Shown piece by piece: positions 55,386 to 64,000 of a DNA stretch of 64,000 nucleotides. The stretch spans positions 991,001-1,055,000 of the forward strand of contig NZ_CP038015.1 in NCBI RefSeq assembly GCF_004367585.1. Reading direction: 5' to 3'. The number at the start of each line of letters is the position of its first letter. The first letter of the stretch is position 1. A model generated the notes under the pieces. The model worked only from the letters and a program-made list of their open reading frames with translations, searched no databases and was not told the origin of the DNA. The DNA is from Paenisporosarcina antarctica. Lineage in GTDB: Bacteria; Bacillota; Bacilli; Bacillales_A; Planococcaceae. The translations under genes and the position numbers were made by a program.

Positions 55386-56693
55386 TTACTTCTTCATCTT
55401 CCTCAAACGATACTGCAAATTCTGTCTGCTCATCCCAAGTGCAACAGCCGATTTTGTAACATTGCCCTCAAACATGCCCATGACTTTTTGCAAATAGTAC
55501 ATTTCTGCTTCTCTTAAATATTCATCAAGAGGCAATAAATCACGATTGGACTGGACAACAAAGTCTTCTGCACGCTTTAAAGGTTCCCGCATTTCTTGAA
55601 CTTTTAATTTAAAATGTAATGGTAACATTTCAAAAGTCACCATTTCTTCGAAGGTTAACATCGATACTATCTCGTCTAACAAAATTTCGACTTCTTTTAA
55701 ATTTCCTGGCCAATCATACGAGTTGAAAATATCCCTCACTTCATTTGTCATTCCCATAATGGCTGAACCAAAGCGGATTCGATGACGTGCAAAGTAGTCA
55801 TGAACGAACGGATCAATGTCTTTACGACGATCACGCAGTGGAAGAACAACAATAGACATTGAGGCAAAGAAATAATACAAATCTTTTAAGAGTTCTCCTG
55901 AAGCTATTAAGTTCACTGGATCTGCTCCCACACTCGCTAAAAATAAATGTTTACTTAGGTTTGGATCATTGACCAAATCTAATAACTGTTGTTGCATTCC
56001 TAAAGTTAATAAATCAATTCGGACACAAAAGATTGTACTGGTTTCCAACAAAATCAAGTCATCTTTTAATTTAGTAAGAATGGTCGGATCGGAATTATGA
56101 CAATTTAACGTATAGAAATGGGACATAGGTGGAGACAATTCATTATGTATCCCTTCAGCTACTAAGTCTTTTCCCGTTCCAGCTTCACCAACGAGCAATA
56201 CGGACAAGCGAGCTGTCGCAGCTTTTTGTGCCATTAAAATTACCTGTTTCATGGAGTCTGAAACAGCAGTGATGGTTGAAAATGTGATGGGGTCACCATA
56301 ACGACGTAAAGGTTGGTATACCATCCGTTCTAGAGTAGTAACGTCACGCGCTAATTCAACAGCACCGATTAGTTTGCCATTTTCAAAAACAGGATATGTA
56401 TCATTAATTGTAGTAATTTCATGGCCATTGCGATTCCAATACGTTTGTTTTACATTTAAGACATGTTCCTCGCTTTGTAGTACTTTTAAAAGGGTGCTCT
56501 CTTGTTGATCAAATTGGAAAAGTTCCAGAAGAGTGCGATCAGCCACATCATGAAGGTCTAGTCCTTCGATATTTTTCATTTTTTCGTTATATAAAATGGT
56601 ACGTCCATTGCTATCAATTGCGTGAATACCTACGGAAATATGATCACTAGCAAAGCGGTAAAACGGCAATAATTGAAAATCCTTTACATTCAC
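55386..56693 (-). CDS. RocR-like PAS/AAA+/Fis regulator without GAFTGA loop
   Basis: A 435-residue regulator with a PAS domain (about residues 12-120), a shortened AAA+ domain (140-340) and a Fis-type HTH (412-431, TKSAVALGMSRQNLQYRLRK). Walker A is intact (GEAGTGKD, 169-176) and so are PLRDRRKDI (285-293) and YDWPGNLKEVE. The GAFTGA loop and the Walker B LFLDE are both missing: from NCHN at 197 the chain passes directly to TIFCVRIDLLTLG. It therefore probably cannot remodel sigma-54 polymerase and may act with sigma-A, as E. coli TyrR does. GTG 56693 with AGGAG upstream. Divergent from rocA, which points to control of arginine/ornithine/proline catabolism. Confidence 0.85.
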   Translation of the reverse strand: MNVKDFQLLPFYRFASDHISVGIHAIDSNGRTILYNEKMKNIEGLDLHDVADRTLLELFQFDQQESTLLKVLQSEEHVLNVKQTYWNRNGHEITTINDTYPVFENGKLIGAVELARDVTTLERMVYQPLRRYGDPITFSTITAVSDSMKQVILMAQKAATARLSVLLVGEAGTGKDLVAEGIHNELSPPMSHFYTLNCHNSDPTILTKLKDDLILLETSTIFCVRIDLLTLGMQQQLLDLVNDPNLSKHLFLASVGADPVNLIASGELLKDLYYFFASMSIVVLPLRDRRKDIDPFVHDYFARHRIRFGSAIMGMTNEVRDIFNSYDWPGNLKEVEILLDEIVSMLTFEEMVTFEMLPLHFKLKVQEMREPLKRAEDFVVQSNRDLLPLDEYLREAEMYYLQKVMGMFEGNVTKSAVALGMSRQNLQYRLRKMKK

Positions 56694-56833
56694 TGGAGGC
56701 TCACTCCTAACTTTTTTTACGAAAATAAGAAATTTCACTTGATTAACGCAACAATCTCTTGCATTATTATATATGTAAACAAAATAAAAGCGCAAATTAT
56801 TTTTGCACTAAATAGAATTAGAGGAGGATTTAC

Positions 56834-58378
56834 ATGATTCCTTATAAACACGAAGCCTTTACTGACTTCACATTAGAAGAGAACAAAAAAGCTATTCAAG
56901 AAGGCTATAAAACAGTTGCAGGTTACATGGGTCAAGACTACCCACTTATTATTGGTGGCGATCGAATTATAACTGAAGAGAAGATTGTTTCTTATAATCC
57001 TGCTAATAAAACTGAAGTTGTAGGTTCAGTTTCAAAAGCAACTCATGAGTTAGCTGCAAAAGCGATGGAAATTGCTGATGTAACTTTTAATACATGGAAA
57101 AAAGTGAAACCTGAAATTCGTGCAGATGTTCTATTTAAAGCGGCAGCAATTATGCGTCGTCGCAAATTCGAATTCTCAGCACTACTTTCTAAAGAAGCTG
57201 GTAAAACATGGATTGAAGCTGACGTAGAAGCGGCTGAAGCGATCGACTTCCTTGAATATTATGGTCGTCAAATGCTTCAACTAAAAGATGGTAAGCCAAT
57301 GGAGAGCCGTCCAGGTGAATACAATCGTTATGACTACATACCAATGGGAGTAGCAGTTGTCATTTCTCCATGGAACTTCCCATTCGCAATTATGGCGGGT
57401 ACAGCTGTTGCAGCAATGGTAACTGGTAACACAGTATTGCTTAAACCAGCCTCGACTACTCCAGTTGTTGCGTATAAATTTATGGAAGTATTAGAAGAAG
57501 CGGGCATGCCTGCTGGCGTTGTTAACTTCATACCAGGTTCAGGTTCTGAAATTGGAGACTTCTTGGTAGACCACCCACGTACTCGTTTAATCAGTTTCAC
57601 TGGTTCACGTGACGTTGGTTTACGTATTTTCGAACGTTCTTCAAAATTAAATGAAGGTCAAATTTGGATTAAACGTGTTATCTCTGAAATGGGTGGTAAA
57701 AACACAATCGTTGTTGATAAAGAAGCTGATTTAGAATTAGCGGCTCAATCAATCGTAAAATCTGCATTCGGCTTTGGTGGTCAAAAATGTTCAGCATGTT
57801 CACGTGCTGTTATCGTTGAGGATGTTTATGAACAAGTAGTAAATCGTGTAGAAGTGTTAACAAAAGCTTTATCTGTAGGTGTTCCTGATAAAGATAAGCA
57901 CTTTGTAAGTCCAGTTATCGATGCTGCTGCATTCAAAAAGGTTATGAGCTACATTGAAATTGGTAAAGGGGAAGGTCGCCTAGTTGCGGGTGGAACTGGA
58001 GACGATTCTAAAGGGTTCTTTATACAACCAACTGTCTTTGCTGACGTAGACCCACAAGCGCGTATCATGCAAGAAGAAATCTTTGGACCAGTTGTTGCTA
58101 TGACGAAAGTAAAAGATTTCGATCAAGCAATTAAGATTGCAAACAACACTGAGTACGGCTTAACTGGAGCGGTTATTACAAACAACCGTATGAACCAAGA
58201 AAAAGCACGTGAAGATTTCCATGTGGGTAACTTGTACTTTAACCGTGGTTGTACAGGCGCAATCGTTGGCTATCAATCATTTGGTGGATTCAATATGTCA
58301 GGTACTGATTCAAAAGCAGGCGGACCAGATTACTTAACATTACATTTACAAGCAAAAACAACATCTGAAATGTTATAA
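56834..58378 (+). CDS. rocA: L-glutamate gamma-semialdehyde dehydrogenase (P5C dehydrogenase) RocA
   Basis: A 514-residue aldehyde dehydrogenase of the RocA/PutC type. Catalytic Glu285 is in ISEMGGKN and nucleophile Cys319 in [10 protein letters not shown]; the NAD site is FTGSRDVG and the oxyanion Asn lies in [11 protein letters not shown]. It oxidises glutamate semialdehyde from proline or ornithine to glutamate. ATG follows GAGGAGG. It is transcribed away from the RocR-like gene, separated from rocD by a structured spacer with a terminator. Confidence 0.95.
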   Translation: MIPYKHEAFTDFTLEENKKAIQEGYKTVAGYMGQDYPLIIGGDRIITEEKIVSYNPANKTEVVGSVSKATHELAAKAMEIADVTFNTWKKVKPEIRADVLFKAAAIMRRRKFEFSALLSKEAGKTWIEADVEAAEAIDFLEYYGRQMLQLKDGKPMESRPGEYNRYDYIPMGVAVVISPWNFPFAIMAGTAVAAMVTGNTVLLKPASTTPVVAYKFMEVLEEAGMPAGVVNFIPGSGSEIGDFLVDHPRTRLISFTGSRDVGLRIFERSSKLNEGQIWIKRVISEMGGKNTIVVDKEADLELAAQSIVKSAFGFGGQKCSACSRAVIVEDVYEQVVNRVEVLTKALSVGVPDKDKHFVSPVIDAAAFKKVMSYIEIGKGEGRLVAGGTGDDSKGFFIQPTVFADVDPQARIMQEEIFGPVVAMTKVKDFDQAIKIANNTEYGLTGAVITNNRMNQEKAREDFHVGNLYFNRGCTGAIVGYQSFGGFNMSGTDSKAGGPDYLTLHLQAKTTSEML

Positions 58379-58386
58379 AAAGGAAT

Positions 58387-58444
58387 GAAGGCTAAGTTCG
58401 GCGTGTCCTGTGCCAACGCCTTCATGTCCCACTTCGTGTGGGAC
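58387..58444 (+). other. Two hairpins ahead of the rocA-rocD terminator
   Basis: GAAGGC (58387-58392) pairs with GCCTTC (58418-58423), enclosing a GGC/GCC pair. Then TGTCCCAC (58425-58432) pairs with GTGGGACA (58437-58444) around TTCGT. The terminator follows at 58455. Confidence 0.6.
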
Positions 58445-58454
58445 AAAAACATAT

Positions 58455-58490
58455 AGGCAGGCACATCAGAAGATGCGTCTGCCTTTTTTT
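58455..58490 (+). terminator. Terminator between rocA and rocD
   Basis: AGGCAG and CTGCCT arms with an inner GCA/TGC pair, followed by seven T. Confidence 0.85.
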
Positions 58491-58514
58491 GAAAATTTGA
58501 GGAGGCGAATCATT

Positions 58515-59708
58515 ATGACAGTTTCACAAAATGTTATTGAACAAACAGAAAAATTTGGTGCTCCTAACTATCATCCACTACCAATCGTTATCTCGGAAGC
58601 ACAAGGTGTATGGGTAACAAATCCTGAAGGAAATAAATACATGGATATGTTATCTGCATATTCTGCAGTAAATCAAGGACATCGCCACCCTAAAATTATT
58701 CAAGCACTTAAAGATCAAGCGGACCGTGTTACATTAACTTCACGTGCTTTCCATAATGATCAATTGGGCCCTTGGTATGAAATGATTTGTAAATTATCAG
58801 GCAAGGAAATGGCACTACCAATGAATACGGGTGCAGAAGCTGTTGAAACAGCTATTAAAGCAGCGCGTCGATGGGCTTATGATGTAAAAGGAGTTGCTGA
58901 GAACCAAGCAGAAATCATTGCATGTGACGGTAACTTCCATGGTCGTACAATGGCCGCTATATCTCTTTCTTCTGATCCAGATTACAAACGAGGATTTGGA
59001 CCGATGTTACCTGGTATTAATTTAATCCCGTACGGTGATATTGAATCGTTAAAATCAGCAATTACTCCAAACACAGCAGCATTCTTAATTGAACCTATTC
59101 AAGGAGAAGCGGGAATTATTATTCCTCCAGTAGATTTCATGAAAGCAGCGCGTGAACTTTGTCGTGAACATAACGTATTATTTATTGCTGACGAAATTCA
59201 AGCTGGACTTTGTCGTACAGGTAAAATGTTTGCATGTGAGTGGGAAGATGTAGATCCAGATATGTACATTTTAGGTAAAGCACTTGGTGGAGGAGTATTC
59301 CCGATTTCTTGTGTGGTTGCTAATAAAGAAGTTCTTGAAGTTTTCAACCCTGGTTCACATGGTTCAACTTTTGGTGGTAATCCAATGGCTTGTGCAGTAT
59401 CAATCGCTTCTCTTAATGTATTAGTAGAAGAGAAACTAGCAGAACGTTCTGAAAAACTAGGAAACTACTTTAAAGAAGAGTTATCAAAAATTAAAAATCC
59501 TTTTATTAAAGAAGTTCGTGGACGTGGATTATTTATTGGAATGGAATTAACAACAGCTGCTCGTCCATATTGTGAAGAATTGAAAGAACTTGGACTTTTG
59601 TGTAAAGAAACACATGATACTGTGATTCGTTTTGCACCACCTTTAGTGATTACAAAAGAAGAATTAGATTGGGCAATTGAAAAAATTCAAAAAGTATTTA
59701 ATAAATAA
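58515..59708 (+). CDS. rocD: Ornithine aminotransferase RocD
   Basis: A 397-residue class III aminotransferase. The PLP lysine is in [15 protein letters not shown], and [15 protein letters not shown] supplies the cofactor Asp. [13 protein letters not shown] and [12 protein letters not shown] are typical ornithine aminotransferase blocks. It converts ornithine to glutamate semialdehyde, the substrate of RocA. ATG 58515 follows GAGGAGG; an in-frame ATG at 58410 would translate through hairpin and terminator. Confidence 0.95.
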   Translation: MTVSQNVIEQTEKFGAPNYHPLPIVISEAQGVWVTNPEGNKYMDMLSAYSAVNQGHRHPKIIQALKDQADRVTLTSRAFHNDQLGPWYEMICKLSGKEMALPMNTGAEAVETAIKAARRWAYDVKGVAENQAEIIACDGNFHGRTMAAISLSSDPDYKRGFGPMLPGINLIPYGDIESLKSAITPNTAAFLIEPIQGEAGIIIPPVDFMKAARELCREHNVLFIADEIQAGLCRTGKMFACEWEDVDPDMYILGKALGGGVFPISCVVANKEVLEVFNPGSHGSTFGGNPMACAVSIASLNVLVEEKLAERSEKLGNYFKEELSKIKNPFIKEVRGRGLFIGMELTTAARPYCEELKELGLLCKETHDTVIRFAPPLVITKEELDWAIEKIQKVFNK

Positions 59709-59718
59709 TTTTTCACTG

Positions 59719-59747
59719 TTAAAAAACAAGATTATGTATGTTACAAT
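59719..59747 (+). promoter_or_regulatory. Candidate promoter of the glutamate dehydrogenase gene
   Basis: TTAAAA at 59719-59724 and TACAAT at 59742-59747 with a 17-base spacer, 44 bases before the ATG. Confidence 0.4.
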
Positions 59748-59790
59748 AGTTGCGAAGAAATCATTATGAATAAAGAGGCGAAACAATAAA

Positions 59791-61035
59791 ATGGCTGAAA
59801 ATCTAAACCTGTTTACATCAACGCAAGTGGTTATTCATGAAGCTCTGAACAAACTTGGATATGATGAAGGAATGTTTGAACTTTTAAAAGAACCATTACG
59901 TATGCTTGAAGTACGAATTCCTATTAAAATGGATGATGGTAAGGTACAAGTTTTCACGGGTTTCCGTGCTCAACATAACGATGCTGTTGGTCCTACAAAA
60001 GGTGGCGTTCGTTTCCATCCACAAGTTTCTAAAGATGAAATGAAAGCACTCTCTATGTGGATGACATTAAAATGTGGAATTGTTGACTTACCTTACGGAG
60101 GAGCTAAAGGTGGAATTATTTGTGACCCACGACAAATGACAATGACCGAGATAGAGAAACTTAGTCGTGGTTACGTTCGCGCAATTAGTCAATTTGTTGG
60201 TCCAGCAAAAGATATTCCGGCTCCGGATGTATTTACAAATTCGCAAATTATGGCTTGGATGATGGATGAGTATAGTCGTATTGATGAATTCAACTCACCA
60301 GGTTTTATTACAGGTAAACCAATTGTTCTTGGTGGTTCTCAGGGACGAGAACGTGCGACTGCACAAGGTGTAACAATCTGTGTAGAAGAGGCCGCTAAAA
60401 AACGTGGACTTGTAATGAAAGATTTGCGTATTGTCATTCAAGGATTCGGTAATGCAGGAAGTTTCTTAGCTAAATTCATGAGTGATGCAGGAGCTAAAGT
60501 TATAGGTATTTCTGATGCTTATGGTGCTTTACACGATCCAAATGGTTTAGATATTGATTATTTACTTGATCGTCGTGATAGTTTTGGGACAGTGACTAAG
60601 TTGTTTGAAAATACAATCAGTAATCAAGAGTTACTTGAATTAGATTGCGATATTTTAGTTCCAGCAGCAATCGAAAACCAAATAACTTCTGAAAATGCAC
60701 ATAAGATTAAAGCGAGTATTGTAGTGGAAGCTGCAAATGGTCCAACTACAACAGAAGCTACACAAATATTAACTGATCGTGGCATTTTACTTATTCCAGA
60801 TGTACTAGCAAGTGCAGGCGGAGTGACTGTATCCTATTTTGAATGGGTTCAAAATAACCAAGGATATTATTGGTCAGAAGAAGAAGTAAACGAAAAGTTA
60901 TATAAAAAAATGGTTTCCGCTTTTGAAAATATTTATAACGTTGCGACAACACGCAACATTAACATGCGTTTAGCAGCATATATGGTTGGTGTTCGTAAAA
61001 CTGCTGAAGCAGCACGCTTCCGCGGGTGGGTATAA
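59791..61035 (+). CDS. gudB: NAD-specific glutamate dehydrogenase
   Basis: A 414-residue enzyme of the RocG/GudB group. Substrate loops are GPTKGGVRFHP and LPYGGAKGGIICDP (catalytic Lys in GGAKGG), with the dinucleotide-binding fold at IVIQGFGNAGSF. It deaminates glutamate to 2-oxoglutarate, finishing the catabolic route through RocD and RocA. The region MKALSMWMTLKCG carries no tandem duplication of the kind that makes GudB cryptic in laboratory B. subtilis, so it should be active. AGAGGCG ribosome site. Confidence 0.93.
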   Translation: MAENLNLFTSTQVVIHEALNKLGYDEGMFELLKEPLRMLEVRIPIKMDDGKVQVFTGFRAQHNDAVGPTKGGVRFHPQVSKDEMKALSMWMTLKCGIVDLPYGGAKGGIICDPRQMTMTEIEKLSRGYVRAISQFVGPAKDIPAPDVFTNSQIMAWMMDEYSRIDEFNSPGFITGKPIVLGGSQGRERATAQGVTICVEEAAKKRGLVMKDLRIVIQGFGNAGSFLAKFMSDAGAKVIGISDAYGALHDPNGLDIDYLLDRRDSFGTVTKLFENTISNQELLELDCDILVPAAIENQITSENAHKIKASIVVEAANGPTTTEATQILTDRGILLIPDVLASAGGVTVSYFEWVQNNQGYYWSEEEVNEKLYKKMVSAFENIYNVATTRNINMRLAAYMVGVRKTAEAARFRGWV

Positions 61036-61043
61036 GAATACTG

Positions 61044-61077
61044 CGTCTTGTCTCTTAGTAGACAAGACGTTTTTTTG
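61044..61077 (+). terminator. Terminator after gudB
   Basis: CGTCTTGTCT and AGACAAGACG arms around CTTAGT, followed by seven T. Confidence 0.93.
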
Positions 61078-61151
61078 TGGGATTTTAAGCTCTTTTCTTT
61101 GATTTTACTAGAAAATTTGCACATAATAAAATCTATAGGAGAGTGATATAA

Positions 61152-62315
61152 GTGAATGCATTTTCATTTTATAACCCGGTCAAATTAATATTCGGCAAAG
61201 GACAACTGGAACAAATTAAAGAGGAACTGCCTACATACGGCAAAAAGGTGTTAATCGTATATGGTGGAGGAAGTATAAAGAAAAATGGTCTTTATGATGA
61301 AGTCATGACGACATTAAATGCAACAGATTTAGAGGTATTTGAGTTGAGTGGGGTAGAACCAAATCCTCGTATTTCCACTGTAAGGCGCGGAGTTGAACTT
61401 TGTAAAAAAGAAAACATAGATGTATTACTTGCAGTAGGTGGCGGATCTGTTATTGACTGTACGAAGTTAATCGCTGCTGGAGCGAAGTACGAAGGAGATG
61501 CTTGGGACTTAGTTAGCCGCAAAGCATTTCCTATGGCAGCATTACCATTTGGCACCGTGTTAACGATAGCAGCAACAGGGTCAGAGATGAATTCAGGTTC
61601 GGTTATTACAAATGAAGAGACACAAGAAAAATACGGATGGGGCAGTCCGCATGTTTTCCCGAAATTCTCAATACTAGATCCAACGTATACGTTTTCTGTA
61701 CCACAAGATCAAACTGTATACGGAATCGTTGATATGATGACTCATATATTTGAACAGTATTTCAACAACGCTACAAACACCCCAGTTCAAGATGAAATGT
61801 GTGAAGGTGTATTACGCGCTATTATGGAGACTGCGCCAAAACTCTTGAGCAACCTACATTCCTACGAGCACCGTGAAACCATTCTTTTTTCAGGTACGAT
61901 TGCATTAAATGGCATGTTACAAATGGGTTACCGTGGAGACTGGGCATCACACAATATTGAACATGCGGTCTCAGCGATATATGATATACCTCATGCGGGA
62001 GGATTAGCTATATTATTCCCACACTGGATGAGATATAACTTGAAAGTAGATCCAGAACGTTTCGCTCGATTAGCAGTTTATGTATTCGGCGTTGATCCTG
62101 AAGGAAAAACGGTAGAAGAAATAGCGAATGAAGGCATCGATAACTTACGTGCATATTGGTCATCGCTGTCAGCTCCTGAAACGCTTGCTGACTATAACAT
62201 CGATGATACTAATATTGAAGTTATGGTAGAAAAAGCAATGGTTAACGGGCCTTTTGGTAACTTCATGTCTTTAGAAGCAGAAGATGTACGGGCAATTTTA
62301 AAAGCCTCATTATAA
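61152..62315 (+). CDS. Iron-containing alcohol dehydrogenase (YugJ/YugK-like)
   Basis: A 387-residue group III alcohol dehydrogenase of the butanol dehydrogenase type. NAD(P) binding is [15 protein letters not shown]. The metal ligands are expected among Asp in [15 protein letters not shown] (with its His) and the His residues of [20 protein letters not shown]. It reduces aldehydes with NAD(P)H. Homologous to YugJ and YugK, which also lie near yugI and yugN. Start ATG or GTG at 61152 after AGGAGAG. Confidence 0.92.
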   Translation: MNAFSFYNPVKLIFGKGQLEQIKEELPTYGKKVLIVYGGGSIKKNGLYDEVMTTLNATDLEVFELSGVEPNPRISTVRRGVELCKKENIDVLLAVGGGSVIDCTKLIAAGAKYEGDAWDLVSRKAFPMAALPFGTVLTIAATGSEMNSGSVITNEETQEKYGWGSPHVFPKFSILDPTYTFSVPQDQTVYGIVDMMTHIFEQYFNNATNTPVQDEMCEGVLRAIMETAPKLLSNLHSYEHRETILFSGTIALNGMLQMGYRGDWASHNIEHAVSAIYDIPHAGGLAILFPHWMRYNLKVDPERFARLAVYVFGVDPEGKTVEEIANEGIDNLRAYWSSLSAPETLADYNIDDTNIEVMVEKAMVNGPFGNFMSLEAEDVRAILKASL

Positions 62316-62320
62316 TATAA

Positions 62321-62356
62321 AAGCACTCAGCCGAATTGGTTGAGTGCTTTCTTTTC
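62321..62356 (+). terminator. Terminator after the alcohol dehydrogenase gene
   Basis: AAAGCACTCA and TGAGTGCTTT arms with an inner CC/GG pair, then CTTTT. Confidence 0.85.
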
Positions 62357-62417
62357 CATCAAGCGAATAAAATGATACTCTTTCTGTCCATTCTATATAG
62401 AAGACAGGAGGTTTTAT

Positions 62418-62825
62418 ATGATTGAACTTAATTCTTCGTTAAAAGGAAAAAGATTTGAAAAAGGTTATTTAGAAGAATTTTTAAAAAGCCATGGATTTAC
62501 TGTTGGTGGTGGATGGGAATATGATCATGCTTACTTTGATTATGTGTTTCAAAAAACACCTTATTATGATGTCCTGAGAATTCCTGTATCAGTGAAAAGC
62601 GGAGATTTTGAACAACCATCTGCTAAATTAGAATGCGGTATACCTTTTTTGTTGCGACACTGCTATCAGTTTGGACTTGATGACGAGAAGGATGCTCTAT
62701 TTGGTATTGGTGGAGGAACGTTAAACCAATTTCAAAAACCAACGGATCCAGATGCACCGATAAGTGAAAAACTTGTTGTGCAGGGAGTGGAATTGTTAAA
62801 AGTTATAGATAGTCGTTTGCAATAA
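62418..62825 (+). CDS. yugN: YugN-like family protein
   Basis: A 135-residue protein of the YugN family: HGFTVGGGWEYDHAYFDYVF, then YYDVLRIPVSVKSGDFE, and the end segment KLVVQGVELLKVID. Alpha/beta, cytosolic, no known activity. GGAGG ribosome site; monocistronic. Convergent with the CDF gene. Confidence 0.82.
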   Translation: MIELNSSLKGKRFEKGYLEEFLKSHGFTVGGGWEYDHAYFDYVFQKTPYYDVLRIPVSVKSGDFEQPSAKLECGIPFLLRHCYQFGLDDEKDALFGIGGGTLNQFQKPTDPDAPISEKLVVQGVELLKVIDSRLQ

Positions 62826-62866
62826 AAAATGCCTCGTCCACTGAAGAATTGGACGAGGCATTTTTT
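62824..62866. terminator. Convergent terminator between yugN and the CDF gene
   Basis: AAAAAATGCCTCGTCCA pairs with TGGACGAGGCATTTTTT around CTGAAGAAT. Confidence 0.93.
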
Positions 62867-62872
62867 GTGGGT

Positions 62873-63862
62873 TCAAACAGGAGGTAAAGAGTCTGGTCGG
62901 TTACTTACATGTTTCCAATGAGTAATGCCATCATCTTCATCAAACGAAATAATTACATCTTGAACACCCTGTTGATTAAGAATTAAATCTACTAAATGGT
63001 CACGAATGTCATCTGCACGTGCAAAAGAAATAGAAGAGTCAACTTCAGCAACAAGTTCAACGTGTAAATACTCGCCTTCTTTAACTACTGAAAGCTTCTT
63101 AATATCTTTCACATCTTGATGGTCTACTACGAGATGTGCAATATGGTTTAACATTTGCTCATCCGTTTCTCCAATTGCTCCGCGTGCATTTTCTAAGAAC
63201 ACACGTCCAACAACATAGAACATCATTAATCCAATCATTATAGAAGCAATACCTTCTGCTTGTAAAAATCCTGTAAAATGAGCAATTAATACAGCTAAAA
63301 ACGCTAGGATACCTCCACCAGTTGCAACTAAATCTTCCATAAACACTAGTTTAGTTGCTGGTTTAGCACGATTTAAGTGAACAAAACCTTGTGTTAACGG
63401 TGCCAAACCTTTAGCTTCTGCCACACCAGCTTCATGTAAAACTTCTTTACCTGCCTTATAAAGCACAAAAGTTTCTAAAATAACTGCAATTGCTAATACT
63501 CCAAGAGTAATAAGTAATCCACCAGATTTTGTTGGATGTTGTATATGATGCCAGCCCTCCACTATCGTTTCATAAGATAAGATACCAACAATTAATACAG
63601 CACCTAGACAAACCAAGTTTACAACTCTGCCAAAACCATTTGGAAAGCGAGTAGTAGGTGCTTTTTTAGATAGGGCAGATCCAATAAAAACAAAGAACTG
63701 ATTTGCGGCATCTCCAATCGAGTGCATCATTTCTGCAAACATCGCTACATTTCCTGTGAAAAAGAAAGCAATACCTTTTAATACCGCAATCACAGTATTA
63801 ACAATTGCTGCTAACAAGGAAGGTTTATTTCCTTCTTTTAGTAGTACGAAAAATTCTTTCAT
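62873..63862 (-). CDS. Cation diffusion facilitator (CDF) transporter, SLC30A9-like subgroup
   Basis: A 329-residue protein with six helices and a C-terminal ferredoxin-like cytosolic domain (about residues 225-310). TM2 has MMHSIGDAANQFF. The TM5 metal site, HxxxD in canonical zinc CDFs, is replaced by FMEDLVATGG, as in the ZnT9-like branch. It may move a divalent cation by H+ exchange, but the changed site makes Zn2+ doubtful. AGGAGG precedes the ATG. It lies 12 bases after another partial gene, so it is second in an operon. Confidence 0.88.
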   Translation of the reverse strand: MKEFFVLLKEGNKPSLLAAIVNTVIAVLKGIAFFFTGNVAMFAEMMHSIGDAANQFFVFIGSALSKKAPTTRFPNGFGRVVNLVCLGAVLIVGILSYETIVEGWHHIQHPTKSGGLLITLGVLAIAVILETFVLYKAGKEVLHEAGVAEAKGLAPLTQGFVHLNRAKPATKLVFMEDLVATGGGILAFLAVLIAHFTGFLQAEGIASIMIGLMMFYVVGRVFLENARGAIGETDEQMLNHIAHLVVDHQDVKDIKKLSVVKEGEYLHVELVAEVDSSISFARADDIRDHLVDLILNQQGVQDVIISFDEDDGITHWKHVSNRPDSLPPV

Positions 63863-63874
63863 AATAGCCTCCTG

Positions 63875-64000
63875 TTAAGATAAAATTTCAAGTTCAACTC
63901 GGTCGATATAAGGGAGTGCATGAACACTGTTGTAAATGGTGAACGTGTCATGTTTAGGCAAGGCAGATAAGCGCATTTCAATTTCATGTTTTACTCTTTG
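63875..64000 (-). CDS. C-terminal part of an unidentified protein (runs off the right edge)
   Basis: The last 41 residues and the stop codon of a gene that enters from beyond the window (ends HALPYIDRVELEILS). The frame is open to the edge, and the stop lies 12 bases before the CDF start, with the CDF ribosome site between them. Too little is present to name a family. It is co-directional and probably co-transcribed with the CDF transporter. Confidence 0.65.
   Translation of the reverse strand, partial: QRVKHEIEMRLSALPKHDTFTIYNSVHALPYIDRVELEILS

Noticed and set aside
56739..56807. Possible sigma-54 promoter upstream of rocA (TTGCA at 56759 and 56803)
   Set aside because: Neither TTGCA has a GG-containing TGGCAC element at the required distance upstream, so no -24/-12 promoter is called.
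59791..61035. Cryptic gudB allele with a nine-base duplication
   Set aside because: The segment around MKALSMWMTLKCG has no tandem repeat, so the enzyme should be active.

Overview
The window is a chromosomal segment of a low-GC, endospore-forming member of the Bacillales. Gene content and order follow blocks of the Bacillus subtilis chromosome: fadNAE-yusI-gcvH-yusF-yusE-metNIQ-suf, yunD-yunB, lipA-yutDEF, yuzB/yutJ/yuzD/yutI/yutM/yumB, yuiB/yuiD/pepA, mrpA-G, patB-yugE and yugI/yugJ/yugN. The mosaic of these blocks and the diverged sequences would suit a Planococcaceae-type relative rather than Bacillus itself; that is an inference. No rRNA, tRNA, prophage, CRISPR or intact insertion sequence is visible.

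Layout. 1-777: thioredoxin and two spore-coat genes (minus strand). 1108-6507: fadN-fadA-fadE beta-oxidation operon behind a FadR-type operator. 6598-8148: ArsC-like protein, glycine-cleavage H protein, Toprim protein and thioredoxin. 8206-10974: SAM riboswitch and metNIQ methionine importer. 11134-13271: symporter, lipoprotein and a small gene that seems to start on ATC. 13556-18733: sufCDSUB. 18844-21865: TSUP permease, yunD, yunB. 21918-23805: lysine riboswitch and NhaC-family transporter. 24006-25673: NSS transporter with its small subunit. 25804-32743: lipA, yutDEF, then Fe-S carriers interleaved with two NDH-2-type flavoproteins. 33129-37735: Nudix, YuiA-like, intracellular subtilisin, a YvrJ/SigO/RsoA-like split sigma factor locus, yuiB and yuiD. 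37889-39800: leucyl aminopeptidase and a Gly/Tyr-rich protein. 39863-45627: mrpA-G (minus). 45628-46304: repeat-rich spacer. 46305-51972: MFS exporter, lipoprotein cyclophilin, patB, yugE, XRE regulator and a second NSS transporter. 52104-54809: a 901-residue membrane-anchored ECF-like sigma factor. 54897-64000: yugI, a RocR-like regulator divergent from rocA-rocD-gudB, an iron alcohol dehydrogenase, yugN and a CDF transporter.

Themes. Much of the window is amino-acid and fatty-acid catabolism under small-molecule control: FadR for fatty acids, SAM and lysine riboswitches for transport, a candidate CodY box for the intracellular protease, and a RocR-like protein next to arginine/ornithine/glutamate catabolism. 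The sulfur/iron theme is also strong: suf, LipA, Nfu, an A-type carrier and thioredoxin-like Cys proteins.

The most unusual items are (i) the gene at 52104-54809, which joins sigma-2 and sigma-4 regions to one membrane helix and about 650 external residues in a single protein; (ii) the split sigma factor locus at 35447-36615; (iii) the RocR-like regulator that has lost the GAFTGA loop and Walker B of sigma-54 activators; and (iv) the ATC-start small gene at 13080. All functions are read from sequence and memory of protein families; no database search was run.
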